A stretch of 64,000 nucleotides of DNA, taken from contig NZ_CP019427.1 in assembly GCF_009834545.1 (NCBI RefSeq), positions 1,013,001 through 1,077,000 on the forward strand, given 5' to 3'. The translations under genes and the position numbers were made by a program. The stretch comes from Pseudomonas sp. S04 (GTDB taxonomy: Bacteria; Pseudomonadota; Gammaproteobacteria; Pseudomonadales; Pseudomonadaceae). Shown here piece by piece: positions 9,544 through 17,623 of this stretch (positions within the stretch are counted from its first letter, which is position 1; the number at the start of each line of letters is the position of its first letter). The notes below the pieces were generated by a model. The model had not been told where the DNA came from, searched no databases, and saw only the letters and a program-made list of their open reading frames with translations.

Positions 9544-10374
9544 TCAATACTGGCGGGGGTGTGCCTGGATCAGGCGCAACCCCCAGCCGGTCGCGAAGGT
9601 GCCGTCGGTGTGTGGCAGGTGATCGATTGCGGTTTTGAATCGCTCCTGCAATTGCACGCGGGCGGCGGGTGTCAGCCGGTCGACGTCGTAGGTGGCGCTG
9701 AGTGATTGCCAGAGCTCGGCGAAGTCGGGCTGCCAAGCCACATCGATGTCTTGCACCGTCACCTGCTCGAAGTCGACGCTGAACAGCGCTCGCCAACCCT
9801 CCTCGGTACGCATGCGCGGATCACCCATCGGTAAATGCGCCAAGGCGTCCTGCTGCGCCACCTGGCGAAATACCTGCAGATACGCCTCGCCCACCGCACC
9901 CAACAGAAACCCCCGGCCAACGATCGTCGCAACCTTGCCATCCTTGCGCAGCACGCGGCGTATTTCACTGAGCACTTGCTCAATGTCGTCCATCAACATC
10001 AGTGCCAGATGCGACACCACCACGTCGACACTTGCCGTGCCGAGCGACAGCGCCTGTGCCCGCTCCTTGATCAGGCTGACACTGGCGGGCAAACGCGCGC
10101 GGGCTTCGTCCAATTCAGCCTGGCTGAGGTCGACGCCGGTCAACTGCAGTCGTTGCGGATAAAGTTGCTCGAGCAGTTCCAGCAGATAGCCGTTGCCGCA
10201 CGCCAGGTCCAGTACGCTCAGGCTGGCGGACGAGCTCGGTAGGGTGGCTGCCAGCGCGGCGTAAGACGATGCATGCTGTTCGCTGCACAAGTGGGCAAAC
10301 GCGACGCTGGTGGTGCCAGGTCGGCGCTGGTGGAAATCTTCCAGGAAACGTTCCGCAGGTGAAGGTAAGTGCAT
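9544..10374 (-). CDS. Class I SAM-dependent methyltransferase
   Basis: A 276-residue predicted cytoplasmic methyltransferase. Motif I is VLDLACGNGYLLE, followed by the acidic motif II strand (LTGVDLSQAEL) and the post-motif strand with VDVVVSHLALMLMDD, as in the Methyltransf_11/25 families. The ATG at 10374 is chosen because GAGG lies six bases upstream. A longer frame opens at a TTG that overlaps the stop of the upstream SirB1-family gene and has no supporting signal. The substrate cannot be inferred. It is probably co-transcribed with the SirB1-family gene 58 bases upstream. Confidence 0.85.
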   Translation of the reverse strand: MHLPSPAERFLEDFHQRRPGTTSVAFAHLCSEQHASSYAALAATLPSSSASLSVLDLACGNGYLLELLEQLYPQRLQLTGVDLSQAELDEARARLPASVSLIKERAQALSLGTASVDVVVSHLALMLMDDIEQVLSEIRRVLRKDGKVATIVGRGFLLGAVGEAYLQVFRQVAQQDALAHLPMGDPRMRTEEGWRALFSVDFEQVTVQDIDVAWQPDFAELWQSLSATYDVDRLTPAARVQLQERFKTAIDHLPHTDGTFATGWGLRLIQAHPRQY

Positions 10375-10432
10375 GACAGCCTCGTCCGTGGTGGCGCAAA
10401 AAATCCAGGGCGCCAGTGGACCATCCATCGCT

Positions 10433-11236
10433 TCAATGCACAATCGAGTTGGGTGGCAGATGCCCCAGGCGTTCAGTCAGGCGCAGGCGCTGGATCGGGT
10501 CGTCGCTGAGCAGCAGGGCGTGCTCCAGGTCGAAACGTTCGGCGTTGGGGCAGTCCAGGCGCTGGTAGAGGCTGGCGCGGGCCAGGTAGTCGCTGGCGTT
10601 GGCATTGCCCAGTTCCAGCACCCGCTCGGCATCGATCAGCGCGCCGATGCAGTCGTCGTTGGCCAGGTACAACTGGCGCAGGTTGCGTGACAGGCGCTGG
10701 AGCATCTGCAGCGGCTCGCTGGTCAGCAGGTGCTCGGCGTTGAGGGGCATGTTCGGGCCATATTGGCGTTGCAGCAGCTCCCGGCAATCGTTGGGATACA
10801 AGCGTCGACCGCCGCAGGGGTCGAGCAGATGATCGGCGCCGGGTACCCGTAGCAGGAAGTGTCCGGGGAAGTTGACCCCGACCATGGGGATCTCCAGGCG
10901 GCGAGCCAGTTCCAGGGCGATCAGGCCCAGCGCCAGCGGCTGCCCGCGGCGCCGCTCCAGGACCTTGTTGAGCAAGGCCGCCTGTGGACGCAACGGGGTG
11001 GCTTCGTCCTGCTGGTAACCCAGGTCGTTGAGCAGGCGCAGCAGCGGTTGCGCCAATTCGCTGACCGGCAACATCGGCAGGCCACTGCTGACCCGCTGCA
11101 GCAGATCCTTGAACTGTTCCAGCAATACCGGCGGTTGCACCTGCGCATCGTGTTCGGCCGCGATCCACAGCGCCGCTTCAAAAAGCGCCGGGGGCGAGCG
11201 TTGCAGGCAGGCGAAAAAAGCGTGGCGCGGGTTCAT
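10433..11236 (-). CDS. SirB1-family transglutaminase-like/TPR protein
   Basis: A 267-residue protein with the SirB1 layout. The first ~180 residues form a transglutaminase-like fold lacking an obvious Cys-His-Asp triad; family landmarks are LNKVLERRRGQPLALGLI, VGVNFPGHFLLR and DPCGGRRLYP. A short C-terminal TPR-like helical region follows (LYLANDDCIGALIDAERVLEL). SirB1 proteins are widespread and their activity is poorly defined. The gene is on the minus strand upstream of the methyltransferase, and the two may be an operon. The family call is by motif memory. Confidence 0.82.
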   Translation of the reverse strand: MNPRHAFFACLQRSPPALFEAALWIAAEHDAQVQPPVLLEQFKDLLQRVSSGLPMLPVSELAQPLLRLLNDLGYQQDEATPLRPQAALLNKVLERRRGQPLALGLIALELARRLEIPMVGVNFPGHFLLRVPGADHLLDPCGGRRLYPNDCRELLQRQYGPNMPLNAEHLLTSEPLQMLQRLSRNLRQLYLANDDCIGALIDAERVLELGNANASDYLARASLYQRLDCPNAERFDLEHALLLSDDPIQRLRLTERLGHLPPNSIVH

Positions 11237-11420
11237 TGAAATCTCCGGCGAATGCCCCGTTTTAGCCCCGTCGCAAGCATTCGTCCAGTGCCGCGCGCGA
11301 GGGCGTGCAAGTTATGCCGGAAAGCCTTGGCGTGGGGCTTTGCTTATTCCGGTGCGCTCCAGCAATTTTTGCCCGCGCGCCTATACTGGCGACTACTGGA
11401 AGTGATTCGGGAGCCCCACG

Positions 11421-12440
11421 ATGTTCGCTCTCATGCAAAGCACTCGCCTTGAATCTCTACACCTGAGCGTCGACCCGACCACCGGGTTGAAGGCCGTGAT
11501 TGCCATTCATTGCAGCCGCCTGGGACCTGCCCTGGGTGGGTGCCGTTACCTTGCCTACCCCGACGATGAAAGCGCCGTGACGGATGCTGTGCGCCTGGCC
11601 CAGGGCATGAGCTATAAAGCGGCCCTGGCGGGCTTGCCCCAGGGTGGCGGAGTGGCGGTGATCATCCGCCCGCCGCATGTGGAAAACCGCGCGGCGCTGT
11701 TCGAGGCTTTCGGGCGCTGTGTCGAGCAACTCGATGGCCGCTACATCACCGCCATCGACAGCGGCACCTCGGTGGCTGACATGGACTGCATCGCCCAGCA
11801 AACCCAGCATGTCACCAGCACCACCGCCTCGGGCGACCCATCGCCACATGCAGCGATGGGGGTGTTCACCGGTATTCGAGCGACCGCCATGGCGCGCCTG
11901 GGCAGCGATAACCTGGAAGGCTTGCGCGTTGCGATCCAGGGCCTGGGCAATGTCGGTTTCGCCCTGGCTGAGCAACTGCATGCCGCGGGGGCCGAGTTGC
12001 TGGTCAGCGATATCGACCCGGGCAAGGTGCAACTGGCAATGGAGCAGTTGGGCGCCCATCCGATTGCCAACGAGGCACTGCTCAGCACCCCCTGCGACAT
12101 CCTTGCGCCCTGCGGCCTGGGCGGGGTACTCAACAGCCACAGCGTGGCGCAGTTACGCTGTGCGGCGGTGGCCGGTTCGGCCAACAACCAGTTGACCAAC
12201 CTCAGCGTCGCCGACCAACTGGAGGGGCGTGGCATCCTCTATGCGCCGGACTATGTGATCAACTCCGGTGGGCTGATCTACGTGGTGCTCAAGCACCGCG
12301 GCGATGAGTTGTCGAGCATCACCGGGCATCTGTCGCAAATCAGATCGCGCCTGACTGAAGTCTTCGCCCATGCCCAGGCGGAAAAACGCTCGCCAGCGCG
12401 GGTGGCGGACGAACTGGCGGAACGCCTGCTTTATCGCTGA
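11421..12440 (+). CDS. Glu/Leu/Phe/Val dehydrogenase homologue lacking the catalytic lysine
   Basis: A 339-residue protein of the leucine-dehydrogenase-like branch, which normally deaminates branched-chain or aromatic amino acids with NAD+. The substrate-binding lysine is present (K66 in MSYKAALAGL), as are the catalytic aspartate position (D113 in IDSGT) and the Rossmann motif GLGNVG (174-179). The catalytic lysine of the family signature GGGK is valine here: GTG at 11652-11654 gives GGGV at 75-78. The spacings 66-78-113 match K68-K80-D115 of Bacillus leucine dehydrogenase exactly, so the alignment is unambiguous. GGGAG precedes the ATG. The protein is otherwise intact, so it may be inactive in oxidative deamination or have another role. 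Confidence 0.88.
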   Translation: MFALMQSTRLESLHLSVDPTTGLKAVIAIHCSRLGPALGGCRYLAYPDDESAVTDAVRLAQGMSYKAALAGLPQGGGVAVIIRPPHVENRAALFEAFGRCVEQLDGRYITAIDSGTSVADMDCIAQQTQHVTSTTASGDPSPHAAMGVFTGIRATAMARLGSDNLEGLRVAIQGLGNVGFALAEQLHAAGAELLVSDIDPGKVQLAMEQLGAHPIANEALLSTPCDILAPCGLGGVLNSHSVAQLRCAAVAGSANNQLTNLSVADQLEGRGILYAPDYVINSGGLIYVVLKHRGDELSSITGHLSQIRSRLTEVFAHAQAEKRSPARVADELAERLLYR

Positions 12441-12454
12441 GCTCCCATACCCCA

Positions 12455-12479
12455 GGCCTGCCCGTGTTCAAGGCGGGCC
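12455..12479 (+). terminator. Possible weak terminator after the dehydrogenase gene
   Basis: GGCCTGCC (12455-12462) pairs with GGCGGGCC (12472-12479) with one G-U pair, 15 bases after the stop codon. No clear T-run follows, so termination may be inefficient. The remaining bases to the next gene hold nothing else I recognise. Confidence 0.35.
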
Positions 12480-12612
12480 AGTATTGTTCGCGCTATTTTC
12501 AGCAAGAGCCGCTCGGTGAGCATTTTTTGTCACGCCGGGCTTGCGGCCGTCCGCGGTTTTTTCGGCAAGGTAGAGGCTGGCTAAATTTTGCCGATGGACG
12601 GGAGGGTCGTAG

Positions 12613-14403
12613 ATGAGCTTTCAAGCACCTTTGCGGGACATGCGCTTTGTCCTGCATGAACTATTCGATGTAAGTGCCCATTGTGAGTTGCTGGGTAACG
12701 GCCTTGATCGGCAACTGATCGATGGCGTGTTGGACGAAGCGGCGCGTTACACCGCGCAGGTGGTGGCGCCGCTCAACCGCAACAGCGACGAACAAGGCGC
12801 CACCCTGGCCAACGGTGAGGTCAGCACCCCCGACGGTTTCCCCCAGGCCTATCGACAGTACGTCGACAACGGCTGGGCCAGCATGACCGGGCCGAGCGAA
12901 TACGGCGGACAGGGTTTTCCACAGATGGTGGCGGCGAGTTTTCATGAAATGCTGATGGCCGCCAGCCTGTCGTTTCGGGTGTATTCCGGGTTGACCGAAG
13001 GCGCGGTGCTGGCCCTGTACAAACACGGTGACCAGGCGCTGAAAAACCTCTACCTGGAAAAAATGGTCAGCGGCACCTGGACCGGCACCATGTGCCTGAC
13101 CGAACCCCAGGCCGGGACCGACCTGTCACTGCTACGCACCCGCGCCGTACCCCAGGCGGACGGCAGTTACGCGGTGAGCGGCAGCAAGATCTTCATCAGT
13201 GGTGGCGAGCAGGATCTTTCCGAGAACATTGTGCACCTGGTGCTGGCCCGATTGCCGGACGCCCCGGCGGGGGTCAAGGGTATCAGCCTGCTGCTGGTGC
13301 CCAAGTTCATCGCCGGTGCCGACGGCGGCCTGGGGCGGCGCAACAACCTGAGTTGTGGGGCCATCGAGCACAAGATGGGGATCAAGGGCACCTCGACCTG
13401 CGTGATGAACTTTGACGGTGCCAGCGGCTGGATTATCGGCGCGGCCAACCAGGGACTGGCGTGCATGTTCACCATGATGAACGACGCGCGTTTCCAGGTT
13501 GGCCTGCAAGGCCTGGGGATTGCCGAGCGGGCGTTCCAGGGATCCTTGAGCTACGCCCGCGAACGCTTGCAGTCGCGAGCGCTGGAAGGCTCTGCCGCGC
13601 CGGACAAAGCCGCCGACCCGATCATCGTCCACCCCGATGTGCGGCGGATGTTGCTGACCCAGAAAACCCTGCTCGAAGGCTGCCGCATGGTGGCGGCCTA
13701 CACCGCGCAGCAACTGGACCTGGAGCATGCGCACCCGGATGCCCAGGCGCGCAAGCAAGCGAGCCAGCGCGCGGCGTTGCTGATACCCATCGTCAAAGCG
13801 TTTTTCACCGACATGGGCCAGGAAGTCGCCAGCCTCGGAGTGCAGATTTACGGTGGCCACGGTTTTATCCGCGAGTGGGGCATGGAGCAGTTGATGCGCG
13901 ACAGTCGCATCACCCAGATCTACGAAGGCACCAACGGCATCCAGGCGCTGGATTTCATCCGTCGAAAACTGCTCGCCGATGGCGGCCAACAGCTCACCGC
14001 GCTGCAGGACGAACTGGATCAATGGTGCGCCCGTCACGCCTTGTCGAGCGAGTTGAACACGCTGGTCCTGGCGCTTGAGACACGGGTGCTGGAATGGCGA
14101 ACGCTGACGACTCACGTGATCGCCATCAGTGCGGTCAATGTGCAGGAGATTGGTGCCTGCTCCGTGGACTTCCTGCAGTACTCGGCCTATGTGCTGTTGG
14201 CCGGCTTCTGGTTGCAGGCGGCAGCCCGTGCCGAAGCGGCCCTGGCCGCCGGCACCGAGGAAGTCGAGTTCTACCGGGCCAAGTTGAACAGTGCGCGGTT
14301 CTACAGCGACCGGATTTTGCCTCGGGCCAGTGCCCATCGCGAGGCAGTCCTGGCGGGAGCGGAGTCGCTGATGGCGATGCCCGAAACCAGTTTCGCCTTC
14401 TAA
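12613..14403 (+). CDS. Acyl-CoA dehydrogenase (large, C-terminally extended)
   Basis: A 596-residue FAD enzyme that introduces the 2,3 double bond in acyl-CoA thioesters. The N-terminal helical domain is followed by the FAD/substrate strand block (GTMCLTEPQAGTDLS, then IFISGGEQDL). The C-terminal helical domain contains the QIYGGHGFIREWGMEQ and YEGTNGIQALDF motifs. The last ~130 residues form the additional C-terminal domain seen in long-chain or DmdC-like family members, explaining the length above the usual ~380. GGGAGG lies 6-11 bases before the ATG. The gene is monocistronic, and the nearby dehydrogenase homologue suggests a link to amino-acid or fatty-acid catabolism only weakly. Confidence 0.93.
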   Translation: MSFQAPLRDMRFVLHELFDVSAHCELLGNGLDRQLIDGVLDEAARYTAQVVAPLNRNSDEQGATLANGEVSTPDGFPQAYRQYVDNGWASMTGPSEYGGQGFPQMVAASFHEMLMAASLSFRVYSGLTEGAVLALYKHGDQALKNLYLEKMVSGTWTGTMCLTEPQAGTDLSLLRTRAVPQADGSYAVSGSKIFISGGEQDLSENIVHLVLARLPDAPAGVKGISLLLVPKFIAGADGGLGRRNNLSCGAIEHKMGIKGTSTCVMNFDGASGWIIGAANQGLACMFTMMNDARFQVGLQGLGIAERAFQGSLSYARERLQSRALEGSAAPDKAADPIIVHPDVRRMLLTQKTLLEGCRMVAAYTAQQLDLEHAHPDAQARKQASQRAALLIPIVKAFFTDMGQEVASLGVQIYGGHGFIREWGMEQLMRDSRITQIYEGTNGIQALDFIRRKLLADGGQQLTALQDELDQWCARHALSSELNTLVLALETRVLEWRTLTTHVIAISAVNVQEIGACSVDFLQYSAYVLLAGFWLQAAARAEAALAAGTEEVEFYRAKLNSARFYSDRILPRASAHREAVLAGAESLMAMPETSFAF

Positions 14404-14421
14404 TCGCTACAGGCATGAAAA

Positions 14422-14448
14422 AGGCCCTGGATCAGTGATTCAGGGCCT
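14422..14448 (-). terminator. Terminator of yebG (possibly bidirectional)
   Basis: AGGCCCTG (14422-14429) pairs with CAGGGCCT (14441-14448), and the inner ATC/GAT bases extend the stem. Read on the minus strand the hairpin is followed by TTTTT, so it mainly ends yebG. It may also stop transcription leaving the acyl-CoA dehydrogenase gene. Confidence 0.8.
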
Positions 14449-14466
14449 GTTCAATTCTGCCGGTAA

Positions 14467-14826
14467 TTACTTCGCGGCTTTGACCGCCTTGGCCGGTTTG
14501 GCAGCCTTGGCGGGTTCGCCTGGCTCGACGTCTGCGGCGGGTTCAGCAGGCTCGACCGCTGCTTCAGCCGGGGCAGGGCTGCTGAGCAGTTCGGTCAGGG
14601 CGTCCGGCTGGCTCTTGAATGCCTTGGCGAACACATCGCGATTCTTCGCCATGTAGATACCGGCTTCTTCCACTTGCTGTTCGGTCAGGGACGGAACGGC
14701 TTTTTGCAGCACTTGTGCCAGAAACTCGGCGAGTTCGAGCATTTTGTCATGACGGTCAGCTTCGGCTTTATCCATGAACAAGCGCTCCAGATCTCGGCTG
14801 CTGCGGTATACCACTTCGACGGCCAT
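14467..14826 (-). CDS. yebG: YebG-family SOS-regulated protein
   Basis: A 119-residue protein. The first ~75 residues match YebG of E. coli in pattern: it starts MAVEV, has a KAEADRHDKMLELAE segment, and then helices ending near AKNRDVFAKAF. The tail from about residue 84 is a low-complexity Ala/Pro/Glu/Lys linker (AEPAA, AKAAKPAKA) and is probably disordered and basic at the end. YebG is a LexA-regulated DNA-damage-inducible protein of undefined biochemical role. The near-perfect LexA box 43 bases upstream of the start supports both identity and regulation. AGGTGG precedes the ATG. Confidence 0.88.
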   Translation of the reverse strand: MAVEVVYRSSRDLERLFMDKAEADRHDKMLELAEFLAQVLQKAVPSLTEQQVEEAGIYMAKNRDVFAKAFKSQPDALTELLSSPAPAEAAVEPAEPAADVEPGEPAKAAKPAKAVKAAK

Positions 14827-14869
14827 TTACCACCTCACATGCCTTCACATTAGTTGTCTATTACGACTA

Positions 14870-14885
14870 CTGTATTTATATACAG
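14870..14885 (-). promoter_or_regulatory. LexA (SOS) box upstream of yebG
   Basis: CTGTATTTATATACAG, a full CTGT-N8-ACAG LexA operator with an AT-rich core, located 43 bases upstream of the yebG start codon. The E. coli yebG promoter is also LexA-controlled. Confidence 0.88.
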
Positions 14886-15118
14886 CGAAAGGATAAGCCA
14901 ATCCCGGTCCTTTGGGTAGTCGCTTTTTAATCTAGACCGGTTTCACGGTTTGTCAGGTGGCGCCATGCCATGCTTCGCGCAGTGCTCAGACACACAAAGT
15001 GTCCAATCCCGGTCCACCGTCATCTCACATCACAGCCGCTGGCCTTTTTTCTGCATGCAGAACAACAGTCATATCGAACCCGCATCATCCGGTCGAACCG
15101 ACCTAAGGAACAATTACC

Positions 15119-15619
15119 GTGAAAATCCATTGGGCGGAGCGAATTCGCCAGAACGTGCATGAGCTGGCGGAAACCCTGGGCAACCTGTTCGTCGAAACCT
15201 TCCATTACCTGGCCCTGTTCGCCATTGGCGCGGTCACGGCCTGGGCGGCGGTCATGGAATTTCTTGGCATGATCGAAGAGGGACACATCAAGATCGACGA
15301 CATCTTGCTGTTGTTCATCTACCTGGAACTGGGGGCGATGGTCGGGATTTATTTCAAGACCAACCACATGCCCGTGCGGTTTCTGATCTACGTCGCGATC
15401 ACCGCCTTGACCCGCCTGCTGATCTCCAACGTGTCGCACCACAACCCGCCGGACGTGGGCATCATCTACCTGTGCGGCGGGATTCTGCTGTTGGCGTTTG
15501 CCATCCTGGTGGTGCGTTATGCCTCTTCGCAGTTCCCCTCGGTGAAGATCGAGCACCCGCAACGCAAGGTGGGTGCCGGCTCCAGTGAGCACCCGGAAGT
15601 CGAGAAGGGCGAGCTTTAA
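15119..15619 (+). CDS. psiE: Phosphate-starvation-inducible PsiE family membrane protein
   Basis: A 166-residue inner-membrane protein with four hydrophobic segments (about residues 24-46, 58-78, 84-103 and 112-133) and hydrophilic ends. The FIYLELGAMVGIYFKTNHMPVR region and following helix match the PsiE family. Translation is taken from the GTG at 15119, with AAGGA about 10 bases upstream. PsiE is phosphate-starvation induced in E. coli with unknown function, but I could not find a convincing Pho box in the 230 bases upstream. Its TAA overlaps the stop of the convergent DUF3509 gene. Confidence 0.88.
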   Translation: MKIHWAERIRQNVHELAETLGNLFVETFHYLALFAIGAVTAWAAVMEFLGMIEEGHIKIDDILLLFIYLELGAMVGIYFKTNHMPVRFLIYVAITALTRLLISNVSHHNPPDVGIIYLCGGILLLAFAILVVRYASSQFPSVKIEHPQRKVGAGSSEHPEVEKGEL

Positions 15620-15933
15620 GGGCGGGCTGACAGGGGCAGGGCGGCCTTGGCCAGCGGCGGCGGCAACTTGAGGTTGTCGCTGTCGGTCATGGCTTCGAGA
15701 ATAGCCATGGCGCTATGCCCTTGCTCGATGGCGATGCCGAACTGAATGCTTTGCACCAGCCGTTTCAAACGCTGCGGATCGTTGCGCTGGGCGACGCTGA
15801 TCATCCGCTTGGCGACGATGCGCCCGGCGTTGGACAGGGTCAGCATGATGCCGCCGTCCAGCCCCTGAATGCTCAGGTTGATCTGATAATCGGCGGCAAA
15901 GGTGTCGGTAATCAGTTGGAAGGGGTTGTCCAT
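15616..15933 (-). CDS. DUF3509 family small protein
   Basis: A 105-residue soluble protein with no signal peptide. It is tentatively assigned to DUF3509, a Pseudomonas-restricted family, from its opening NPFQLITDTFAADYQINLSI, a GGIMLTLSNAGRIVAKR beta segment and an amphipathic helix after NDPQRLKRLVQ. The function is unknown. It converges on psiE with overlapping stop codons, so the two transcripts are antisense at their ends. Confidence 0.7.
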   Translation of the reverse strand: MDNPFQLITDTFAADYQINLSIQGLDGGIMLTLSNAGRIVAKRMISVAQRNDPQRLKRLVQSIQFGIAIEQGHSAMAILEAMTDSDNLKLPPPLAKAALPLSARP

Positions 15934-16259
15934 AATGCGTCACCGCTTGATTGGATCGTGCAGTCATTGACCGACTGCGCCCGCAATTGTTCGCAGTTCC
16001 GGACCGTCGGCAGATAGCAGTGACGTAGCAAGGGGCATGCCCGCGGGGGTGATCACCTGAAGATCAGCGAGCCTGACCCCATCCTGTGGGAGCGGGCTCG
16101 CCCGCGATAGGGCCGGCACAGCCAGCATCGGCGGCGCCTGACACTGCGCTATCGCTGGCAAGCCGCAAGCGGGCGCCGCAAGCGGGAGCCGCAAGCGGGC
16201 GCCAGCTCCCACATGGAGCAGATGAGCGGCATCAGCCGCTCAGCCTCCAACGGTCCGTT
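15934..16259. other. Intergenic region of 326 bases containing a REPIN
   Basis: No credible gene. About 150 bases of unremarkable sequence follow the DUF3509 start and probably contain its promoter. The rest is the REPIN at 16085-16213 and a short spacer to the convergent end of the serine transporter gene. Confidence 0.8.
16085..16213. repeat. REPIN with internal 13-bp triplication
   Basis: Two inverted REP units face each other: tgtgggagcgggctcgccc from 16085, and the reverse unit ending agctcccaca at 16213. The second unit is interrupted by three tandem 13-bp copies of gccgcaagcgggc (16162-16200; the middle copy ends in a). The tandem array sits between the caagcc and agctccc halves of a normal REP. 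Confidence 0.85.
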
Positions 16260-17561
16260 TCAGGGCAGAACGGAGTAGATGATCGCAGACAGTGCAATCA
16301 GGCCGATCACAACCACGAACACGTTTGACACTTGGCCCGAATACTTGCGCAGAGATGGCACGCGACGAATCGCATACATTGGCATCAGGAACAGCAAGCA
16401 CGCGATGACCGGCCCACCGAGGGTTTCGATCATGCCCAGGATGCTTGGGTTGAAAGTCGCCACGGTCCAGCAGCTGAGGATCATGAACAGTGCGGTGGCA
16501 CGGTTCAGCCAGTTGGCCGACATCACCCGGCCACGGCCGCGCAGGCTCTTGACGATCAGGCCCTGGAAACCTTCACTGGCGCCGATGTAGTGGCCCAGGA
16601 AGGATTTAGTGATCGCCACCAGCGCAATCAACGGCGCGGCGTAGGCGATGACCGGGGTCTGGAAGTGGTTGGCCAGGTACGACAGGATCGAGATGTTCTG
16701 CGCCTTGGCAGCCGCCAGGTCAGCGGGGGACAGGGCCAGCACGCAACTGAAGCAGAAGAACATCACCGTCAGCACCATCATGCTGTGGGCGACGGCGAGG
16801 ATGCCGCTGCTTTTCGCTTCGGCCTGGGCACCGTAGCGGCGCTTCTGGTCGACGGCGAAAGCCGAGATGATCGGCGAGTGGTTGAACGAGAACACCATCA
16901 CCGGGATCGCCAGCCACAGGGTCTTGAAGAATACGGGCAGCGGCATGCCCTCACTGGCGGAAGCGAAGAATGCGCCGTTCCAGTTCGGGATCAGGCTCAG
17001 GGCCAGCAACAGCAAGGCCGCGACAAATGGGTACACCAGCACGCTCATGGCCTTGACGATCACGCCCTGGCCGCAACGTACGATCGCCATCAGGCCGAGG
17101 ATCAGCACCAGCGACAGCACCGCCCGCGGCGGCGGGGTGATGTGCAGCTGGTGTTCCATGAAGCTGCCCAGGGTGTTGGTCAACGCCACGCTGTAGACCA
17201 GCAGGATCGGGAAGATAGCGAAGAAGTACAGCAAGGTGATCAGCTTGCCGGCACCCACGCCGAAGTGCTCTTCCACCACCTCGGTGATATCGCCGGAGCG
17301 CCCGGACAGGACAAAACGGGTCAGGCCGCGGTGAGCGAAGAAGGTCATCGGGAAGGCCAGCACCGCCAGTACCAGCAACGGCCAGAAGCCGCCGACGCCG
17401 GCATTGATCGGCAGGAACAGGGTGCCCGCACCGATGGCCGTGCCGTAAAGGCCGAGCATCCAGGTGCTGTCGTGTTTGCTCCAGCCCTTGTGGGCTGTTT
17501 GCGTAGCGTGGGTCAGATCTACAGCGGGGTTTTCGGCAGCAGGTGTACGTACATCGGTCAT
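16260..17561 (-). CDS. Serine/threonine transporter, SdaC/HAAAP family
   Basis: A 433-residue integral membrane protein with about eleven hydrophobic segments, beginning with the family motif LGLYGTAIGAGTLFLPI. Other landmarks are TRFVLSGRSGDITEV and VFSFNHSPIISAF. It is predicted to import serine with protons across the inner membrane. The ATG at 17561 is preferred because GAGG lies nine bases upstream; a GTG 12 codons further upstream lacks such a signal. The gene follows the serine dehydratase gene on the same strand after 62 bases, so uptake and deamination of serine are probably co-expressed. Confidence 0.9.
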   Translation of the reverse strand: MTDVRTPAAENPAVDLTHATQTAHKGWSKHDSTWMLGLYGTAIGAGTLFLPINAGVGGFWPLLVLAVLAFPMTFFAHRGLTRFVLSGRSGDITEVVEEHFGVGAGKLITLLYFFAIFPILLVYSVALTNTLGSFMEHQLHITPPPRAVLSLVLILGLMAIVRCGQGVIVKAMSVLVYPFVAALLLLALSLIPNWNGAFFASASEGMPLPVFFKTLWLAIPVMVFSFNHSPIISAFAVDQKRRYGAQAEAKSSGILAVAHSMMVLTVMFFCFSCVLALSPADLAAAKAQNISILSYLANHFQTPVIAYAAPLIALVAITKSFLGHYIGASEGFQGLIVKSLRGRGRVMSANWLNRATALFMILSCWTVATFNPSILGMIETLGGPVIACLLFLMPMYAIRRVPSLRKYSGQVSNVFVVVIGLIALSAIIYSVLP

Positions 17562-17623
17562 CGTTTTGGCCTCGTTATTATTTTTGCTCGGGCTCACGTG
17601 TTACGGGCGGCAGGGAATGCTCC

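Noticed and set aside
9537..9553. Hairpin CCAG...CTGG at the maiA/methyltransferase convergent end
   Set aside because: The stem is short with a mismatch and lacks a T-run, so it is not convincing as a terminator.
11362..11420. Promoter of the dehydrogenase homologue (TATACT at 11382)
   Set aside because: A -10-like hexamer exists but no -35 is found at a suitable distance, so I do not list it as a feature.
14886..15118. Pho box upstream of psiE
   Set aside because: The bases with a CTGTCAT-like look (near 15019) do not form two copies at the 11-base spacing needed.
15934..16259. Possible CRISPR-like direct repeats (gccgcaagcgggc)
   Set aside because: The copies abut with no spacers and lie inside a REP element; no cas genes are near.
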